The notes under the pieces: generated by a model
Databases searched by the model: none
Seen by the model: the letters and a program-made list of their open reading frames with translations, nothing else
What the model was told of the DNA's origin: nothing
Source of the DNA: Warburgia ugandensis
Lineage: Eukaryota; Streptophyta; Magnoliopsida; Canellales; Canellaceae
Assembly (NCBI GenBank): GCA_035236585.1
Contig: CP141130.1
Span: forward strand, 28,903,501-28,967,500
Length of the DNA: 64,000 bases
Direction of reading: 5' to 3'
Program-made: the position numbers and the translations under genes
Shown: in pieces, positions 38,070 through 48,564 of the stretch
Layout of the letters: each line of letters opens with the position of its first letter
Position numbering within the stretch: position 1 is the stretch's first letter

Positions 38070-38440
38070 AAAGACTTTTGAAGTTGTTTAGACTTGAACA
38101 ACTTCAAAAGTGGTGGACTTTTGAAGTCATTTAGGCCTAAATGGCTTCAAAAATCAGCACTTTTTGAAGTCGTTTAGCCCTAAACAACTTCAAAAGTGCA
38201 TACTTTTAAAGTTGTTTAGCTCTAAATGACTTTAAAAATCCAATACTTTTGAAGTGGTTTAGCACAAACGACTTCAAAACTATGGCTCTTTTGAAGTCGT
38301 TTAACTAAATGACTTCTTAAGCGACTTCAAAAATACTCCGAAAGTGCTATAGTTTTGAAGTTGTTATCACTATATGACTTTAAAAGTGCCATATTTTTGA
38401 AGTCAGGTCGATAAAAGTCGCTTTTTAACTGACTTCTATT
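38070..38440. repeat. Right subterminal palindrome array of the CACTA element
   Basis: About seven consecutive dyads, for example ACTTTTGAAGTTGTTTAG...AACAACTTCAAAAGT at 38071-38111 and TTTTGAAGTCGTTTAG...AAACAACTTCAAAAGT at 38162-38200. Same motif family as the left array. Confidence 0.9.
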
Positions 38441-38481
38441 ATCAATTTTTACCAACTTTAAAAGCCTCATGTCTAGTAGTG

Positions 38482-38484
38482 TGA
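38482..38484. repeat. CACTA 3-bp TSD TGA, right
   Basis: Directly follows ...CTAGTAGTG, the inverted CACTA terminus. Confidence 0.75.
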
Positions 38485-39776
38485 AGAAAAGAGGGAATGC
38501 AGGAAAGGACACATGTCATTTTTCCATGAAAAGGGACATCAAATTACATAAGTAATTAATAATCCACTGGTGCACATGCACATTCAATTGTTGGCTAGAA
38601 GAGAGAGAAAGGGAGAGAGTAAAGAGTAGGAGGGTTTCTTTATTCAGAAGTAGTAGTTAATTACTTTATTATTAAGTAGGGAGAGCAGAATTTTTAAGTT
38701 TTGAAGATACATTAACAGCTATCACAAAAATTAAATAGAGACACTTTACTATCCTTAACTATCTTTTTGTTACACTTTAATCCATGGACTTTTATTTTTG
38801 TAGATTAGTCTATGAAGTATTGGAAAAGTTTTTATTGTAAGTCTTCTCGTCCAACGTCCATCTATGGGTGTCAATGGTTGTCAACATACGTTTGAAGTAG
38901 GCACCATAACATATATTATAATGCTTAGGAATAAATTTTTACAGAGTTTGTTGAGGAACAGAAGTGGAAAAAATAATAGTTTAGAGTGTTGTTCATAAAT
39001 AAATCTACATCTCGCCAAAAAAGATGACTAGAATGAATTTTGATAATCATTTTTTGTTGAGAATCTAAACCCATTTCTCACAAAATCTTTCCCAAATATA
39101 GGGGTTTCATATATTATATTAATTATAACCTAGAACTAAAATTTCTTTTCTAAAAAAAAAAAACCATAAAACCAAGGTTTTAAGTTTACCAACCTGAAAT
39201 CTAACAACCTTTTTTTTCTATGAAACTTCAAATGCATTCCTCACTAAAAATCATCCAAATTTAAGGGTATGTAATCAAGACCTCTTGATTTTATATTTGA
39301 AAATCATTTTTTAAAACTCCAATAAAGGGTGCCATATAGAAATTTTAAACCTCGCTGGCAAAAAAATCTATTTATCTTCTCTAGCAAGAGTTAAATATAT
39401 TTTTTGTTGAAAATCACCCAACTTTCAAGGTTCGTAGATCAGGACTTCAGGGATTCCAAATATGCCAACTAACTTTTAAATTTGCAACAACAAAAAAAAC
39501 ATTATATAGGGTTTTAAACTCGTCAAGTAAAGCTCTGGTCACCTTCTTAGTGAGATACAAAACCATTCACGAGTAGCATTTGTCCCCAAACTATTTTTTT
39601 TACTTTGGTCTATAGACAAATTTTGCAAAAGTTTATTCTAAAATATTGTGGGAGCCACTTCAAAAATGCAAAAATAAAATGATAATTAAGGGTAATAAAT
39701 TGCATTTTTCTATATAAGTAATATATATATAACTTTGCCAATGTCAGTCCTAAGCCTGGATGAAAAAGGAGGAAGG
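38485..39776. other. Unassigned AT-rich DNA
   Basis: Homopolymer A and T runs and short frames only; nothing recognised. Confidence 0.4.
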
Positions 39777-40055
39777 TCTTGCGTCAGGTGCCAACCAACA
39801 AGGGAGAAGTTGAAGATGATTTTGTTATTTCTGTCTTACAAATGAATATGCATTTGTATATTAGTTTGTGAGGGAGAAATGAAAATCATCTCCAGCTTCT
39901 TAAAATATGGCTACTCTTGCGTCAGGTAGTTGGCCGGCAAGGGTGAAGCTGAAAATGACTTTGTTATTTCTTGTTTTGCTTGCAAATGAATATGCATTTG
40001 TATATTAGTTTGTAAGGAAGAAATGAAAATCATCTTCAGCTTTTTAAAACTATGG
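39777..40055. repeat. 138-bp tandem repeat, two copies
   Basis: 39777-39914 and 39915-40055 share TCTTGCGTCAGGT, TTTGTTATTTCT, AATGAATATGCATTTGTATA and GAAATGAAAATCATCT. Sits directly left of the RTE element. Origin unknown. Confidence 0.9.
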
Positions 40056-40095
40056 CAACCCAAACATGACATGAATAAAAAAATGACATTCCCCA

Positions 40096-40290
40096 ATAAA
40101 CGACGGGCTGCATTGGATCCCGAGTGCCGTGAAAAATAGGCAAGGGTTGCTAAGGCATTCTCCCAGAAGCGACGCCTTACATCAGATCCCGGGTGTAGTG
40201 AAAAATGGGCAAGGGATGCTATAGCATCCCCTCGGAAGCAATGTGCTACATCAAAACCTAGGTGTAGTGAAAAGTGAATATGGGTTCATA
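40096..40290 (+). repeat. 5' leader repeats of the RTE LINE, about 69-bp units
   Basis: About 2.5 units: GACGGGCTGCATTGGATCCC..., GAAGCGACGCCTTACATCAG ATCCCGGGTGTAGTGAAAAA... and GAAGCAATGTGCTACATCAA.... Shared core GTAGTGAAAAATGGGCAAGG. Tandem leader repeats may act as promoter units. Confidence 0.85.
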
Positions 40291-40300
40291 CCATGTAGGT

Positions 40301-41160
40301 TGAGAAAGGCAATAGTAAATAGGGTATCTCCAAAACATAAGATTCATATCGCCACATGGAATATAGGGACACTGACAGGTAAGAGTTTGGAGTTAGTAGA
40401 CGCGATGAAATGTAGAAGAGTTAACATCGCTTGTTTCCAAGAAACCAAGTGGAAAGGGGCTAAAGATAGAGAAATAGATGGGTATAAATTATGGCACATA
40501 GGAAAGAAAAATAACAAAAATGGTGTAGGAATAATAGTGGATAAGGAACTAAAGGATAAAGTTGTGGACGTTAAAACAATCAGTGATAGAATTATAATAA
40601 TAAAAATTGTCCTAGGAGAGTAGATTATAAATGTTATAAGTGTATACGCACCACAAGTAGGGTTACAAGATATAATCAAGAGACAATTTTGGGAAGATAT
40701 GGAGAGAGTTATGTAAGAAATTCCCAACACTGAGGGGATATTTATAGGAGTAGATTTAAATGGTCATGTAGAAAAATATAAGGAAGGATATGATAGAATA
40801 CACAGAGGGTATGGTATAGGTGAACGAAATGAGATAGGGAGAATATCATTGATTTTGCTTTGTCATATAACCTGTCTATTGCAAATACACTCTTTAAGAA
40901 GAGGGATGAACACTTAATAACCTTTAAAAGTGGACTTCATAAAAGCCAAATAGACTTTTTTCTACTTAGGAATAATGAGCAATCTATATGTAAGGATTGT
41001 AAGGTGATACCCGGTGAGAGTTTAACCTCGCAACATAGGTTAATGGTTATGCATATCCATATCAAAAGATGGAGGAAAAGAAATGAACTTAATACACATC
41101 CAAAAACTAAGTGGTGGAACTTTAAAACGAGAGAAAATAACCTCATTAAAAAATAAGTTG
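40301..41160 (+). pseudogene. Endonuclease domain of the RTE LINE
   Basis: An APE/exonuclease III-like fold nicks target DNA to prime reverse transcription. The catalytic series N (ATWNIG), E (QETKW), Y/D (VYAPQ, DLNG), D (QIDFF) and H (QHRL) is recognisable. Interrupted by in-frame stops (first at 40621-40623) and a frame change near 40850. Confidence 0.88.
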
Positions 41161-41202
41161 ATGGTAGAAGGAAATTAGAACTATGAAACAGAAGTAAATA
41201 CC

Positions 41203-43180
41203 ATGTGGACTAATATGGTTGAGACCATTAAGAAAGTGGCAAATGATGTCTTAGGAGTATCTAAAGGTAAAATGCTAAAAGCAAAGGAAACATGGTGGTG
41301 GAGTGAAACAGTGCAAAAAGTTATTAAAGAAAAATGGATGCATTTTAAAGCATGGCAGAAGATTAGAAATAATGAAAACTATGAACAATATAAGAATGCT
41401 AAAACCATTGCTAAGAGAATAGTAAGTGAGGCTAAACTTAAAGCATATGATGAGCTCTACAATAGACTAGGAACAAGAGAAGGTGAGAAAGATGTGTTTA
41501 AACTTGCAAAAGTAAGAGAACAGAAAGGTAAGGACTTAGATCATGTTAGGTGAATTAGAAGCGATGATCAAAGGGTATTAGTCAAAGATGATGAGATCAA
41601 ACAAAGGTGGGAAACATACTTTCAAAAATTGTTAAATGACAATGGCTTTGAGAATATAGGGATTGAAAATACTATAAATCTAAATAACATTGGATATTAT
41701 AGATATGAACATAGGATTAGAATACCTAAAGTAAAAGAGACCTTGAAAAGGATGAAATTAAGAAAGGCCATTGGGCCTGATGGTATACCAATAGAGGTTT
41801 GGAAGCATATGGGAGATATTGGGTTAGTTTGGTTGACCAAGTTGTTTAACAAAATTATAAAATCAAAGAAAATGCCTGATGAGTGGAGGAAAAGCTCTAT
41901 TGTACCAATCTATAAAAATAAAGGAGACATATAGAGCTACACTAATTATCAAGGGATCAAACTTATGAGTCACACTATGAAACTTTTTGAAAGAGTGATT
42001 AAGAAGAGGCTACGACATGAAACAAGTGTATCGGAGAATCCATTTGGTTCATGCCTGGGAGGTCTACCATGGAAGCTATTTTCTTACTAAGACAATTAGT
42101 AAAGAAATATAGGGAGAGGAGAAAAGACCCCCACATGGTCTTTATCGACTTAGAGAAAGCTTATGATAGAGTCCCTAAAGAGTTAATATGGAGGGTGTTG
42201 GGTGGTAAAGGGGTTTCTTAGGGGTATATAGACATAATTAAAGGTATGTATGAGGGAGCGGTAGCAAATGTTAAGACTACTAGTGGCATGACTGGTGATT
42301 TTTCTATCACTGTAGGATTGCACCAAGGATCGACATTGAGTCCATACCTTTTTACATTAGTTATGGATGAGTTAACAAAACATTTGCATGAGGAGATTCC
42401 CTGGTGCATGCTATTTGTAGATGATATAGTCTTACTTAATGAGATAAGGGAGGGTGTAAACATAAAGTTAAAGTTATAGAGAGAAGCATTAGAATCTGAA
42501 GGATTTAAAATTAGCAAAACAAAGACAAAATACATGGAATGTAATTTTAGAAAGAAAAGTAAGAGTGGAACACCAGTCAAGATTGACAACCAAGAAGTCC
42601 CCGTAAAAGACCACTTTTGGTACATAGGATCAATGATTCATGAGAGTAGAGAGATTGAGAGGGAGGTTACCTAGAGAATCCAAGTGGGTTGGAGCAAATG
42701 GAGATGTACATCTGGAGTTTTGTGTGGTTGACGGGTGCCACTCAAACTAAAAGGAAAATTCTATGGGATGGCCATAAGGCTGGCCATTCTCTATGGATCA
42801 GAGTGTTGAGCAGTTAAGGAACATCATACTCATAGGATGAGTGTCACAGAAATGAGGATGTTGAGATAGATGAGTGGTAAGACAAGAAAGGATAGAATTA
42901 GAAATGAAAATATTAGAGGAAATTTAGGGGTAACACCAATAAGTAGCAAGATGAGGGAGATTAGACTTAGATAGTTTGAACATGTTCAAAGGAGAACAGT
43001 AACGGCATCGGTTAGGAGTGAGGCAATACAAGTAGAAGGTTCTAAAAGGACAAGGGGAAGGCCCAAAAGAACGTGGATGGAAGTGGTGAGGAAAGATTTA
43101 AAAACTTTGGGACTAAATAAAGCCATGATATTAGATAGAGTGGAATGGAGGAATAGGATTCATGTGGCCAACCCCTAATT
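41203..43180 (+). pseudogene. Reverse transcriptase and C-terminal region of the RTE LINE
   Basis: Copies element RNA onto nicked DNA. Linker with KAKETWWWSETVQ, then RT motifs [28 protein letters not shown] and FVDDIVLL. Stops at about 41551, 41932 and 42476 and frame changes near 42045 show it cannot make protein. Confidence 0.9.
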
Positions 43181-43185
43181 GGGAT

Positions 43186-43231
43186 GAGGTCTTGATGATG
43201 ATGATGATGATATATATATATATATATATAT
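43186..43231. repeat. (GAT)n and (AT)n tail of the RTE LINE
   Basis: CTTGATGATGATGATGATGA followed by an AT run. The same (GAT)n end is present in the two truncated copies (5801-5883 and 26552-26699, there read as ATC). Confidence 0.9.
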
Positions 43232-43570
43232 AGATATATATGAGGAGAGGTAATTTTAGCAAGGAGTTGCAGGTGTAAAGTGTATATGATATTTGATTAG
43301 TAGAAAAAAAGTTTCTAACTACTATTTCCTCTAACTTTTTCTGTTTTCTACTTTTTTCCAACCAGTCAATTGTCACATGCTCCTTGCACTTGCATGAAAC
43401 AGCCAAAATTAATATAGCCACACACACACACACATATAATTTCAACCATTTATTGCAGGTGTAAGGAGCACCGAACACCCCTCGTATATAACTGTTGGTC
43501 CATTCTAAGATGAGTGATATTGACTGTCCCTTATATTATAGATTATAGTAGAAAGATAGTTACCACTGTA
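43232..43570. other. Unassigned DNA after the LINE
   Basis: A short (CA)n run near 43420-43433; nothing else recognised. Confidence 0.4.
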
Positions 43571-43602
43571 TGAGTCATCTTCTTGTTTCTCTGCAATAAT
43601 CA

Positions 43603-43783
43603 GGTCAGATCAACTAAAAGTTTGAAGCCACACCATATGGTCAGACTTTATGATAGCATTTTCTTCAGGAAGCATCCTAGAAGTTGGACTGTGAAAGCAA
43701 TGGTGATGTGCCTCGAGAGGATTTGGGATGAAAATGCATCGCTTTCCGGTCTTAGAACTTGCCAGGTCTTCCAACCCATTTAA
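43603..43783 (+). CDS. Possible terminal exon fragment, unknown protein
   Basis: Open after an AATAATCAG acceptor-like site at 43594-43602, encoding VRSTKSLKPHHMVRLYDSIF ... FRKHPRSWTVKAM ... CQVFQPI and a stop at 43781-43783. The amino-acid mix (W, H, R, C) looks protein-like and base use is less AT-rich than around it, but no family was recognised. It could be the last exon of a gene fragment or a chance frame. Confidence 0.3.
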
Positions 43784-43836
43784 GCCATCGACTGATCATC
43801 GGAAAGTTCTAACTTCCTTTCCAAGAAAAGAGATAA

Positions 43837-44094
43837 ATGCCCGACTTTATGCCTAATGGATCGCGTCTCGTTGTATCAACTCTAACCGTATCCCACGGTG
43901 TCGACGGGAAAACGTGGTTCTCGTCCCTTTTCCCTGTACAGCTTAAGAAGAAGAGTAAGGCTCTCGTGAGAGTGAGACGCGCGACGTCGCAGCAAGTTAC
44001 TGACAGGCACCCTGTTTTGCATAACGGCCCCTACCTTGGTTGGTCCTCTCATGCGTCTAATCTCTTTGATTTTAGAGAGGATCGACCAAGGTAG
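43837..44094 (+). CDS. Hypothetical CpG-rich open frame, unknown
   Basis: 85 codons starting MPDFMPNGSRLVVSTLTVSH and ending REDRPR. The stretch 43855-44095 has many CG dinucleotides (TCGCGTCTCG, GCGCGACGTCGC), unlike the methylation-depleted repeats around it, so it is either recent or kept unmethylated. No family match. Its 3' end overlaps the hairpin at 44031-44094, which weighs against a real protein end. Confidence 0.3.
   Translation: MPDFMPNGSRLVVSTLTVSHGVDGKTWFSSLFPVQLKKKSKALVRVRRATSQQVTDRHPVLHNGPYLGWSSHASNLFDFREDRPR
44031..44094 (+). ncRNA. Perfect-stem hairpin, possible small-RNA precursor
   Basis: CTACCTTGGTTGGTCCTCTC (44031-44050) pairs with GAGAGGATCGACCAAGGTAG (44075-44094) over 20 bp, with two G-U wobbles and no mismatch, around a 24-nt loop. 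The sequence matches no microRNA family I know. The stem is short for a plant microRNA precursor, so an inverted-repeat element end or chance retention is possible. Confidence 0.35.
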
Positions 44095-44100
44095 GCCCCT

Positions 44101-46676
44101 TAATTCAAGAGAAACAGTGTTACTACATTGCTGCCCACAGATGTAGCTTGAAAAGAGAGTTGTCAGTCTGAGGTTCAGAAAATTATCATCCCGTGCCTAT
44201 TGCTCCTTTGGTTTTGCAGTCAGATTACCTATTTTTGTTGTGCGAAGAATACAATGAATGGCTTAGATCTTAAAAAAAAATAAAAAATCATTATGGTAGT
44301 CGGTGTGACATGAAAGAAGCTTACTTAATAAACAAGCCCACAGCTATACTTTTCTATTTTCCTAATAGTAAAAGAGATGATGTAACAGTTGATAAATATA
44401 GATCTGTTGAGGACTTAAAAAGGAAAGTAACAAGTCTATAATAATTGCAACACTAGAGTGCTGATCGCTATTAGGCTTGTACATCATCAGATGATCGATC
44501 TTGACCATTCATAGCAGGCCCCATCATAAATTACATTTTCTTATAAAGTAACATAAATAGACATAGGAATATATAGGTACATGCATTTTTGTACTTCAAT
44601 AATATAAAAATCTATATACAGGAACTGTATCTTGTAGCATGCATCATTCAAGTGCATTAATTATGAAGCGAATCCCAATAGGCTTTGAAGTGCCCACAAA
44701 AGTATATATTTATTAATTAACTACCGATGTCCAATTTATATATTTCAAGTCATCGTTGGGACACGCGTATTCGAGGGAAATATATTAAAAGAAATTATTC
44801 TAAGATTAAAGTAATTAATTAATTTTTAAGTATCCAAGTAACACAGTAATTAATTATTTGTGAAACTGATAAGGAGATCCACGTGTCAGATTCCCAGCAG
44901 CAGGGTCTAGACCTAAATTTACCATCTAGTGCGAAAATTTGTTGATCGAGTGATTTTAATCTTGGATTGGAAGTGGAATCAGATGACTGATTAGAAGGTA
45001 CTTGTTCACGTTCCACCGGCAAACTCAAATGTTTGTTAATTGGATAATTAGATTGTCTAATCATGTCATCTTGTGTTGTGACCCGTCCGTGACCCATTTT
45101 GTCAGCTAAATCTGTTTGTTCATTGTATGGACCGAAAATGTACAATGGAGATCTGGATGGACCATCGATTCAGGTTGAACTTCGTTTGTCTATGATCAAT
45201 CACTGGTTCTAGGTGTTGATGGGCCATGATACATGGAAAAATTCGGGGTTTCATGTATGTGGGACCCAACTCGATACGTCATGAATAATTATTTGATTTG
45301 ATGGTACGTAGTCAGGGGGGAAGAGGATTTTCTACTTTCCGTCGTTTTGACCAAGTCATCGTCTTCTTAACTTGGCCCAGACCAACTCGGCCGCAACAAC
45401 GTCAGAAGAACTCCCTCCTTCCGAGGTAAAAGGACCCAGGTTAAGTAGCCAGGCTCCGTTGTGTACCCTAACTGAAATGCCCCGATCTTTTCCTTCAATT
45501 ACAAACAATTTTCTTAGCTCTTCTTATCAATCTTACAGGTGATATCTTTATGTTGTTGATCACAATACTTCCCGCGAAATAAAAGGACGAAAGAAAAAGG
45601 GGGAAAGATTTCCAATGACATTTTATTTTTGGAATAAATAGGCGATTAATAATTTATTTATTTATATTTTGAAATGATAGACACAAGCCATACACAACAG
45701 AGATATAAGTAGACTATTGTTGGTTCAGTTGAAAGATTATGAACTAACCCAAAGTGAAGAACAAATGAATGCCAAGATGTCCTAATCATGACATTTTCAA
45801 TATGACATAGACCCTTCACCTGAAGGGAAAAGGTGTTGACTTTTCGCATGGTAGAGTATGGAAAATGCTCTAATTGGACATTGCAGCCTAAAGAACTTGA
45901 GAGGAACCTAACAATCAAGTCATTTAGTTTCGTAGCTAATAAATGGAATGCTTTAGCAGGCACTACCTCATTACCATACTCTTGAGGGTCTCATTGCGAC
46001 CCTTTCATAGCTGGCGCGCCTAGGAATGACCCAGTTCATCTACTCGATAGGATCCGTTTTGGATTTGAAGCGGCTCAACAACCATGACGAGCAGACAAGT
46101 ATATTTTCAGCCAAATGTTGTTCTGTCCATGCTCAAAGACCTAAAATTCCATTTGATTGCGTATTTGGATTGTCCAATTAGCATGGTTTGCAAATTTAGA
46201 CAAGTTATGGTGCAGGCCATTTAGTAGAAGTGCCCAGTCTCCCAGTGAAGCATAGAGCGAGGGTTGTTCATGAATGGGATTCTTTTAGTGTCATTCCATG
46301 CGAAATTATCTATGCTTTCATCTGAATAATATTCAAGGAGAAAATTGTCATTTAAGAAAATGTGTACCTCAACTTTTCACTTCCTTTTAACCATCGATGC
46401 AGACTCAACTTACATCATCGCTTACTTTCTTACTAAAACCCACAAGATTCTCAAGTGCATTATTTCAGAGATTCGTTGTCTTGTTGTTGCCCAGCACGGC
46501 CTTTCTCCTCACCAGACCATCACTCACTCCTGAAAGATTCCCTTTCTTCTGCCCTTTCTGATCGGCTCCCTCTTTCCCTTGTCTCTGTGAACCTTCATAT
46601 TCAATCTCTTCATCCCTTCCTTCTTTATCCATGGCCCAATAACAGCATCTCTGCTTTCTTCTCTTTCCTTATATTT
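44101..46676. other. Intergenic DNA upstream of the ARM-repeat gene
   Basis: Includes minus-strand open frames at 44819-45145 and 45658-45963 without recognisable domains. 45304-45500 is locally GC-richer. The last few hundred bases should contain the ARM gene promoter. Confidence 0.4.
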
Positions 46677-46717
46677 CACACACACACACACACACACACA
46701 CTCTCTCTCTCTCTCTC
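46677..46717. repeat. (CA)n(CT)n compound microsatellite in the ARM gene leader
   Basis: About 12 CA units then 8 CT units, followed by CT-rich DNA to 46860. Pyrimidine-rich leaders are common in plant 5' UTRs and can enhance expression. A weak TATA-like CTTATATTTC lies just upstream (46668-46677). Confidence 0.9.
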
Positions 46718-46914
46718 CTTAAAAGTTGAAACCTTGTGTCTTCTCTCCTCTTCCTCCTACCCAAAACCTCTGTTTTCTCTCTGTTTCTGATTTTCTTTTG
46801 TCTCACAAGAATTAATAATCTCTCTATCCCAAAGATACCATAACCTTTGTCTCTCTGCAAGAGCCTTCTGTAAGTTTTTATTTCTCTTTGCAGGATATAA
46901 AACCCAAGGGCGCC

Positions 46915-48564
46915 ATGAAAATACCGGAAAACCATCATCTACATCTCTGCCACCAACTTCTACCATCTCTATTGGCAGAAATCTCAGAAATCCAGAGCTT
47001 CAAAGGAAAATGGTCATCAATAAGGGCCAAACTCCAACAACTCCCAACCCAACTCTCAGACCTCTCTGATTTCCCTGATTTCTCTACCAATCCCCTCTCC
47101 ACCCAGCTTCTCAAATCACTCTCCCAAACGCTTTCTGATGCCATTTCCCTTGCTCAGACGTGCCGAAACCCCAACCCTTCTCTTGGAAAACTCCGAATGC
47201 AAAGTGACGTTGACTCGATCTCTGCAAGACTCGATCAACATCTCAGAGATGCCGAACTTCTGATCAAAAGCGGCGTGTTACAGGAAACCGCTACTCCGTC
47301 CGGTTCGAAAAGGGAAGTTGTTCGGATCGAAGTGCGTAACTTGCTAACCCGATTGCAAATCGGGAATTCAGAATCGAAGAATTCCGCGATGGATTCATTG
47401 ATCGGATTACTTAATGATGATGATAAGAATGTACTCATCTCTGTAGCGCAAGGTACTGTTCCTGTTCTTGTCCGATTACTTGATTCGAGCTACATAGAAA
47501 TTAAGGAGAAAGCTGTCTCGGTGATTTCTAGGATTTCGATGGTAGATAGTAGCAAGCATGTTTTGATTGCTGAAGGACTATTGCTTTTGAACCATCTACT
47601 TCGAATTATTGAATCCGGAAGTGGTTTCGCCAAGGAGAAGGCTTGTTTAGCACTTCAAGCCCTTAGCTTTTCTAAGGAGAACGCAAGGGCGATTGGATCT
47701 CGAGGAACAATTTCATCTCTTCTTGAGATTTGCCAGGTGGGCACGCCTGGTTCTCAAGCTGCTGCTGCAGGAGTGCTGAGAAATCTTGCTGGAGTTCCAG
47801 ACAATAGACAGAATTTTGTTGAGGAAAATGCGATCCCAGTTCTTATAGGACTAGCTGCTTCTGGGACTGCCATTGCTCAAGAAAACGTGGTCGGGTGTTT
47901 ATGTAATTTAGTTTCGGCGGATGAAGACTTGAAGATTTTGGTTATCAGGGAAGGTGGGATTAGGTGTCTGAAGAACTTTTGGGATGGCACTTCATCGGAC
48001 CGGAGTCATGAAGTTGCAGTTGGGCTGTTGAGGAATTTGGCATCTTGCAAACCAATCGCAGAAGTTATTATTTCTGCTGGTTTTATACCTCGGCTGGTAG
48101 GGGTCTTGAGTAGTAGTTTATCAAGTGCAAGGATTATTGCAGCTAGAGCTGTTTATGAATTGGGATTCAGCGTGAAAAGTAGGAAAGAGGTTGGAGAAGC
48201 AGGGGGTATTCCTCCTCTGGTTCGAATGTTTGATGCCAAGGCAACTGAAGAGAAAGAGGGGGCGGTGAAGGCATTGTCTTTGCTTATGTTGTTTACAGGT
48301 AACAGACGGATTTTTGGGAAGGAAGAGAGGGCGATAGAGGGTGCAGTTCAGCTTCTTGATCCTTTGATACAGAATGTGGATAAGAAATACCCAGTATCTG
48401 TTTTGGCTTCAGTTTCACAGTCTAAAAAATGTCGTAAACAGATGGTTGCTGCAGGTGCTTGTGGCTTCTTGCATAAGCTCGCTGAAATGGAGGTTGAGGG
48501 GGCTAAAAGGCTTCTAGAAACCCTCTGCCCTAGTAAGCTATGGGGTGTATTTTCCAGATCATGA
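46915..48564 (+). CDS. ARMADILLO-repeat protein (vacuolar protein 8-like), intronless
   Basis: Intact 549-residue frame from ATG 46915 (context GGCGCCATGA) to TGA 48562-48564, the only long open frame in the window. An earlier in-frame TTG at 46888 is not a plausible plant start. Residues about 10-115 are a helical N-terminal region (LPSLLAEISEIQSFKGKW, IRAKLQQLPTQLSDL) like the DUF7032-type domain of this plant family. From about residue 138 to 530 come tandem ARM repeats, visible as GTVPVLVRLLDSS, AAGVLRNLAGVPDNRQNFVE, NAIPVLIGL, GGIRCLKNF, AVGLLRNLASCKPIAEVII and GGIPPLVRMFDA. ARM repeats form a right-handed superhelix that binds protein partners; no U-box, kinase or transmembrane segment is present, so a scaffold or adaptor role is inferred. 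Length fits Arabidopsis relatives of about 550 residues; the exact orthologue is not assigned. Neighbours are intergenic repeats, so it is transcribed alone. Confidence 0.95.
   Translation: MKIPENHHLHLCHQLLPSLLAEISEIQSFKGKWSSIRAKLQQLPTQLSDLSDFPDFSTNPLSTQLLKSLSQTLSDAISLAQTCRNPNPSLGKLRMQSDVDSISARLDQHLRDAELLIKSGVLQETATPSGSKREVVRIEVRNLLTRLQIGNSESKNSAMDSLIGLLNDDDKNVLISVAQGTVPVLVRLLDSSYIEIKEKAVSVISRISMVDSSKHVLIAEGLLLLNHLLRIIESGSGFAKEKACLALQALSFSKENARAIGSRGTISSLLEICQVGTPGSQAAAAGVLRNLAGVPDNRQNFVEENAIPVLIGLAASGTAIAQENVVGCLCNLVSADEDLKILVIREGGIRCLKNFWDGTSSDRSHEVAVGLLRNLASCKPIAEVIISAGFIPRLVGVLSSSLSSARIIAARAVYELGFSVKSRKEVGEAGGIPPLVRMFDAKATEEKEGAVKALSLLMLFTGNRRIFGKEERAIEGAVQLLDPLIQNVDKKYPVSVLASVSQSKKCRKQMVAAGACGFLHKLAEMEVEGAKRLLETLCPSKLWGVFSRS

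Larger units (their letters stand above)
32872..38481. mobile_element. CACTA (En/Spm-type) DNA transposon, 5.6 kb, apparently non-autonomous
   Basis: The left end is CACTACTACACAGG followed by TGGCTTTTAAAGTTAGTA; the right end, read in reverse, is CACTACTAGACATG followed by AGGCTTTTAAAGTTGGTA. About 25 of the first 30 bases agree. The 3-mer TGA flanks both ends (32869-32871 and 38482-38484), the 3-bp duplication expected of CACTA elements. Dense palindromic subterminal repeats lie at 32940-33420 and 38070-38440. The interior is AT-rich with no recognisable TNP2-type transposase, so it needs a helper. An Au SINE is inserted at 34372-34542. A gene-like patch (33840-34022, minus strand, CT-rich leader then an open frame starting MMASQLWHQ) could be a captured host fragment, but this is weak. 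Confidence 0.9.
40096..43231 (+). mobile_element. RTE-clade LINE, nearly full length, inactive
   Basis: About 3.1 kb encoding an APE-type endonuclease then a reverse transcriptase. Endonuclease motifs: ATWNIGTLTG (40357), QETKW (40437), SVYAPQVG (40643), GVDLNGHVE (40747), QIDFFL (40948) and TSQHRLMVM (41034). RT motifs: GPDGIPIEVWK (41779), [12 protein letters not shown] (42143), GLHQGSTLSPYLFTLVMDEL (42319) and the catalytic FVDD (42415), where most relatives have FADD. The C-terminal RGRPKRTWMEVVRKDL (43055) and WRNRIHVANPN (43147) are typical of plant RTE. The 3' end is a (GAT)n then (AT)n run instead of poly(A). The frame is broken by roughly ten or more stops (for example at 40621, 41551, 41932 and 42476) and several frameshifts, so it is dead. 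The 5' leader has 69-bp repeats. No target duplication found. Confidence 0.93.

Noticed and set aside
46871-46893. Possible leader intron (GTAAGT ... TTTGCAG)
   Set aside because: Only about 25 bases long, far below the minimum plant intron length.
46888-46914. Upstream in-frame TTG as start of the ARM protein
   Set aside because: Plants rarely start at TTG and the ATG at 46915 has a good context.
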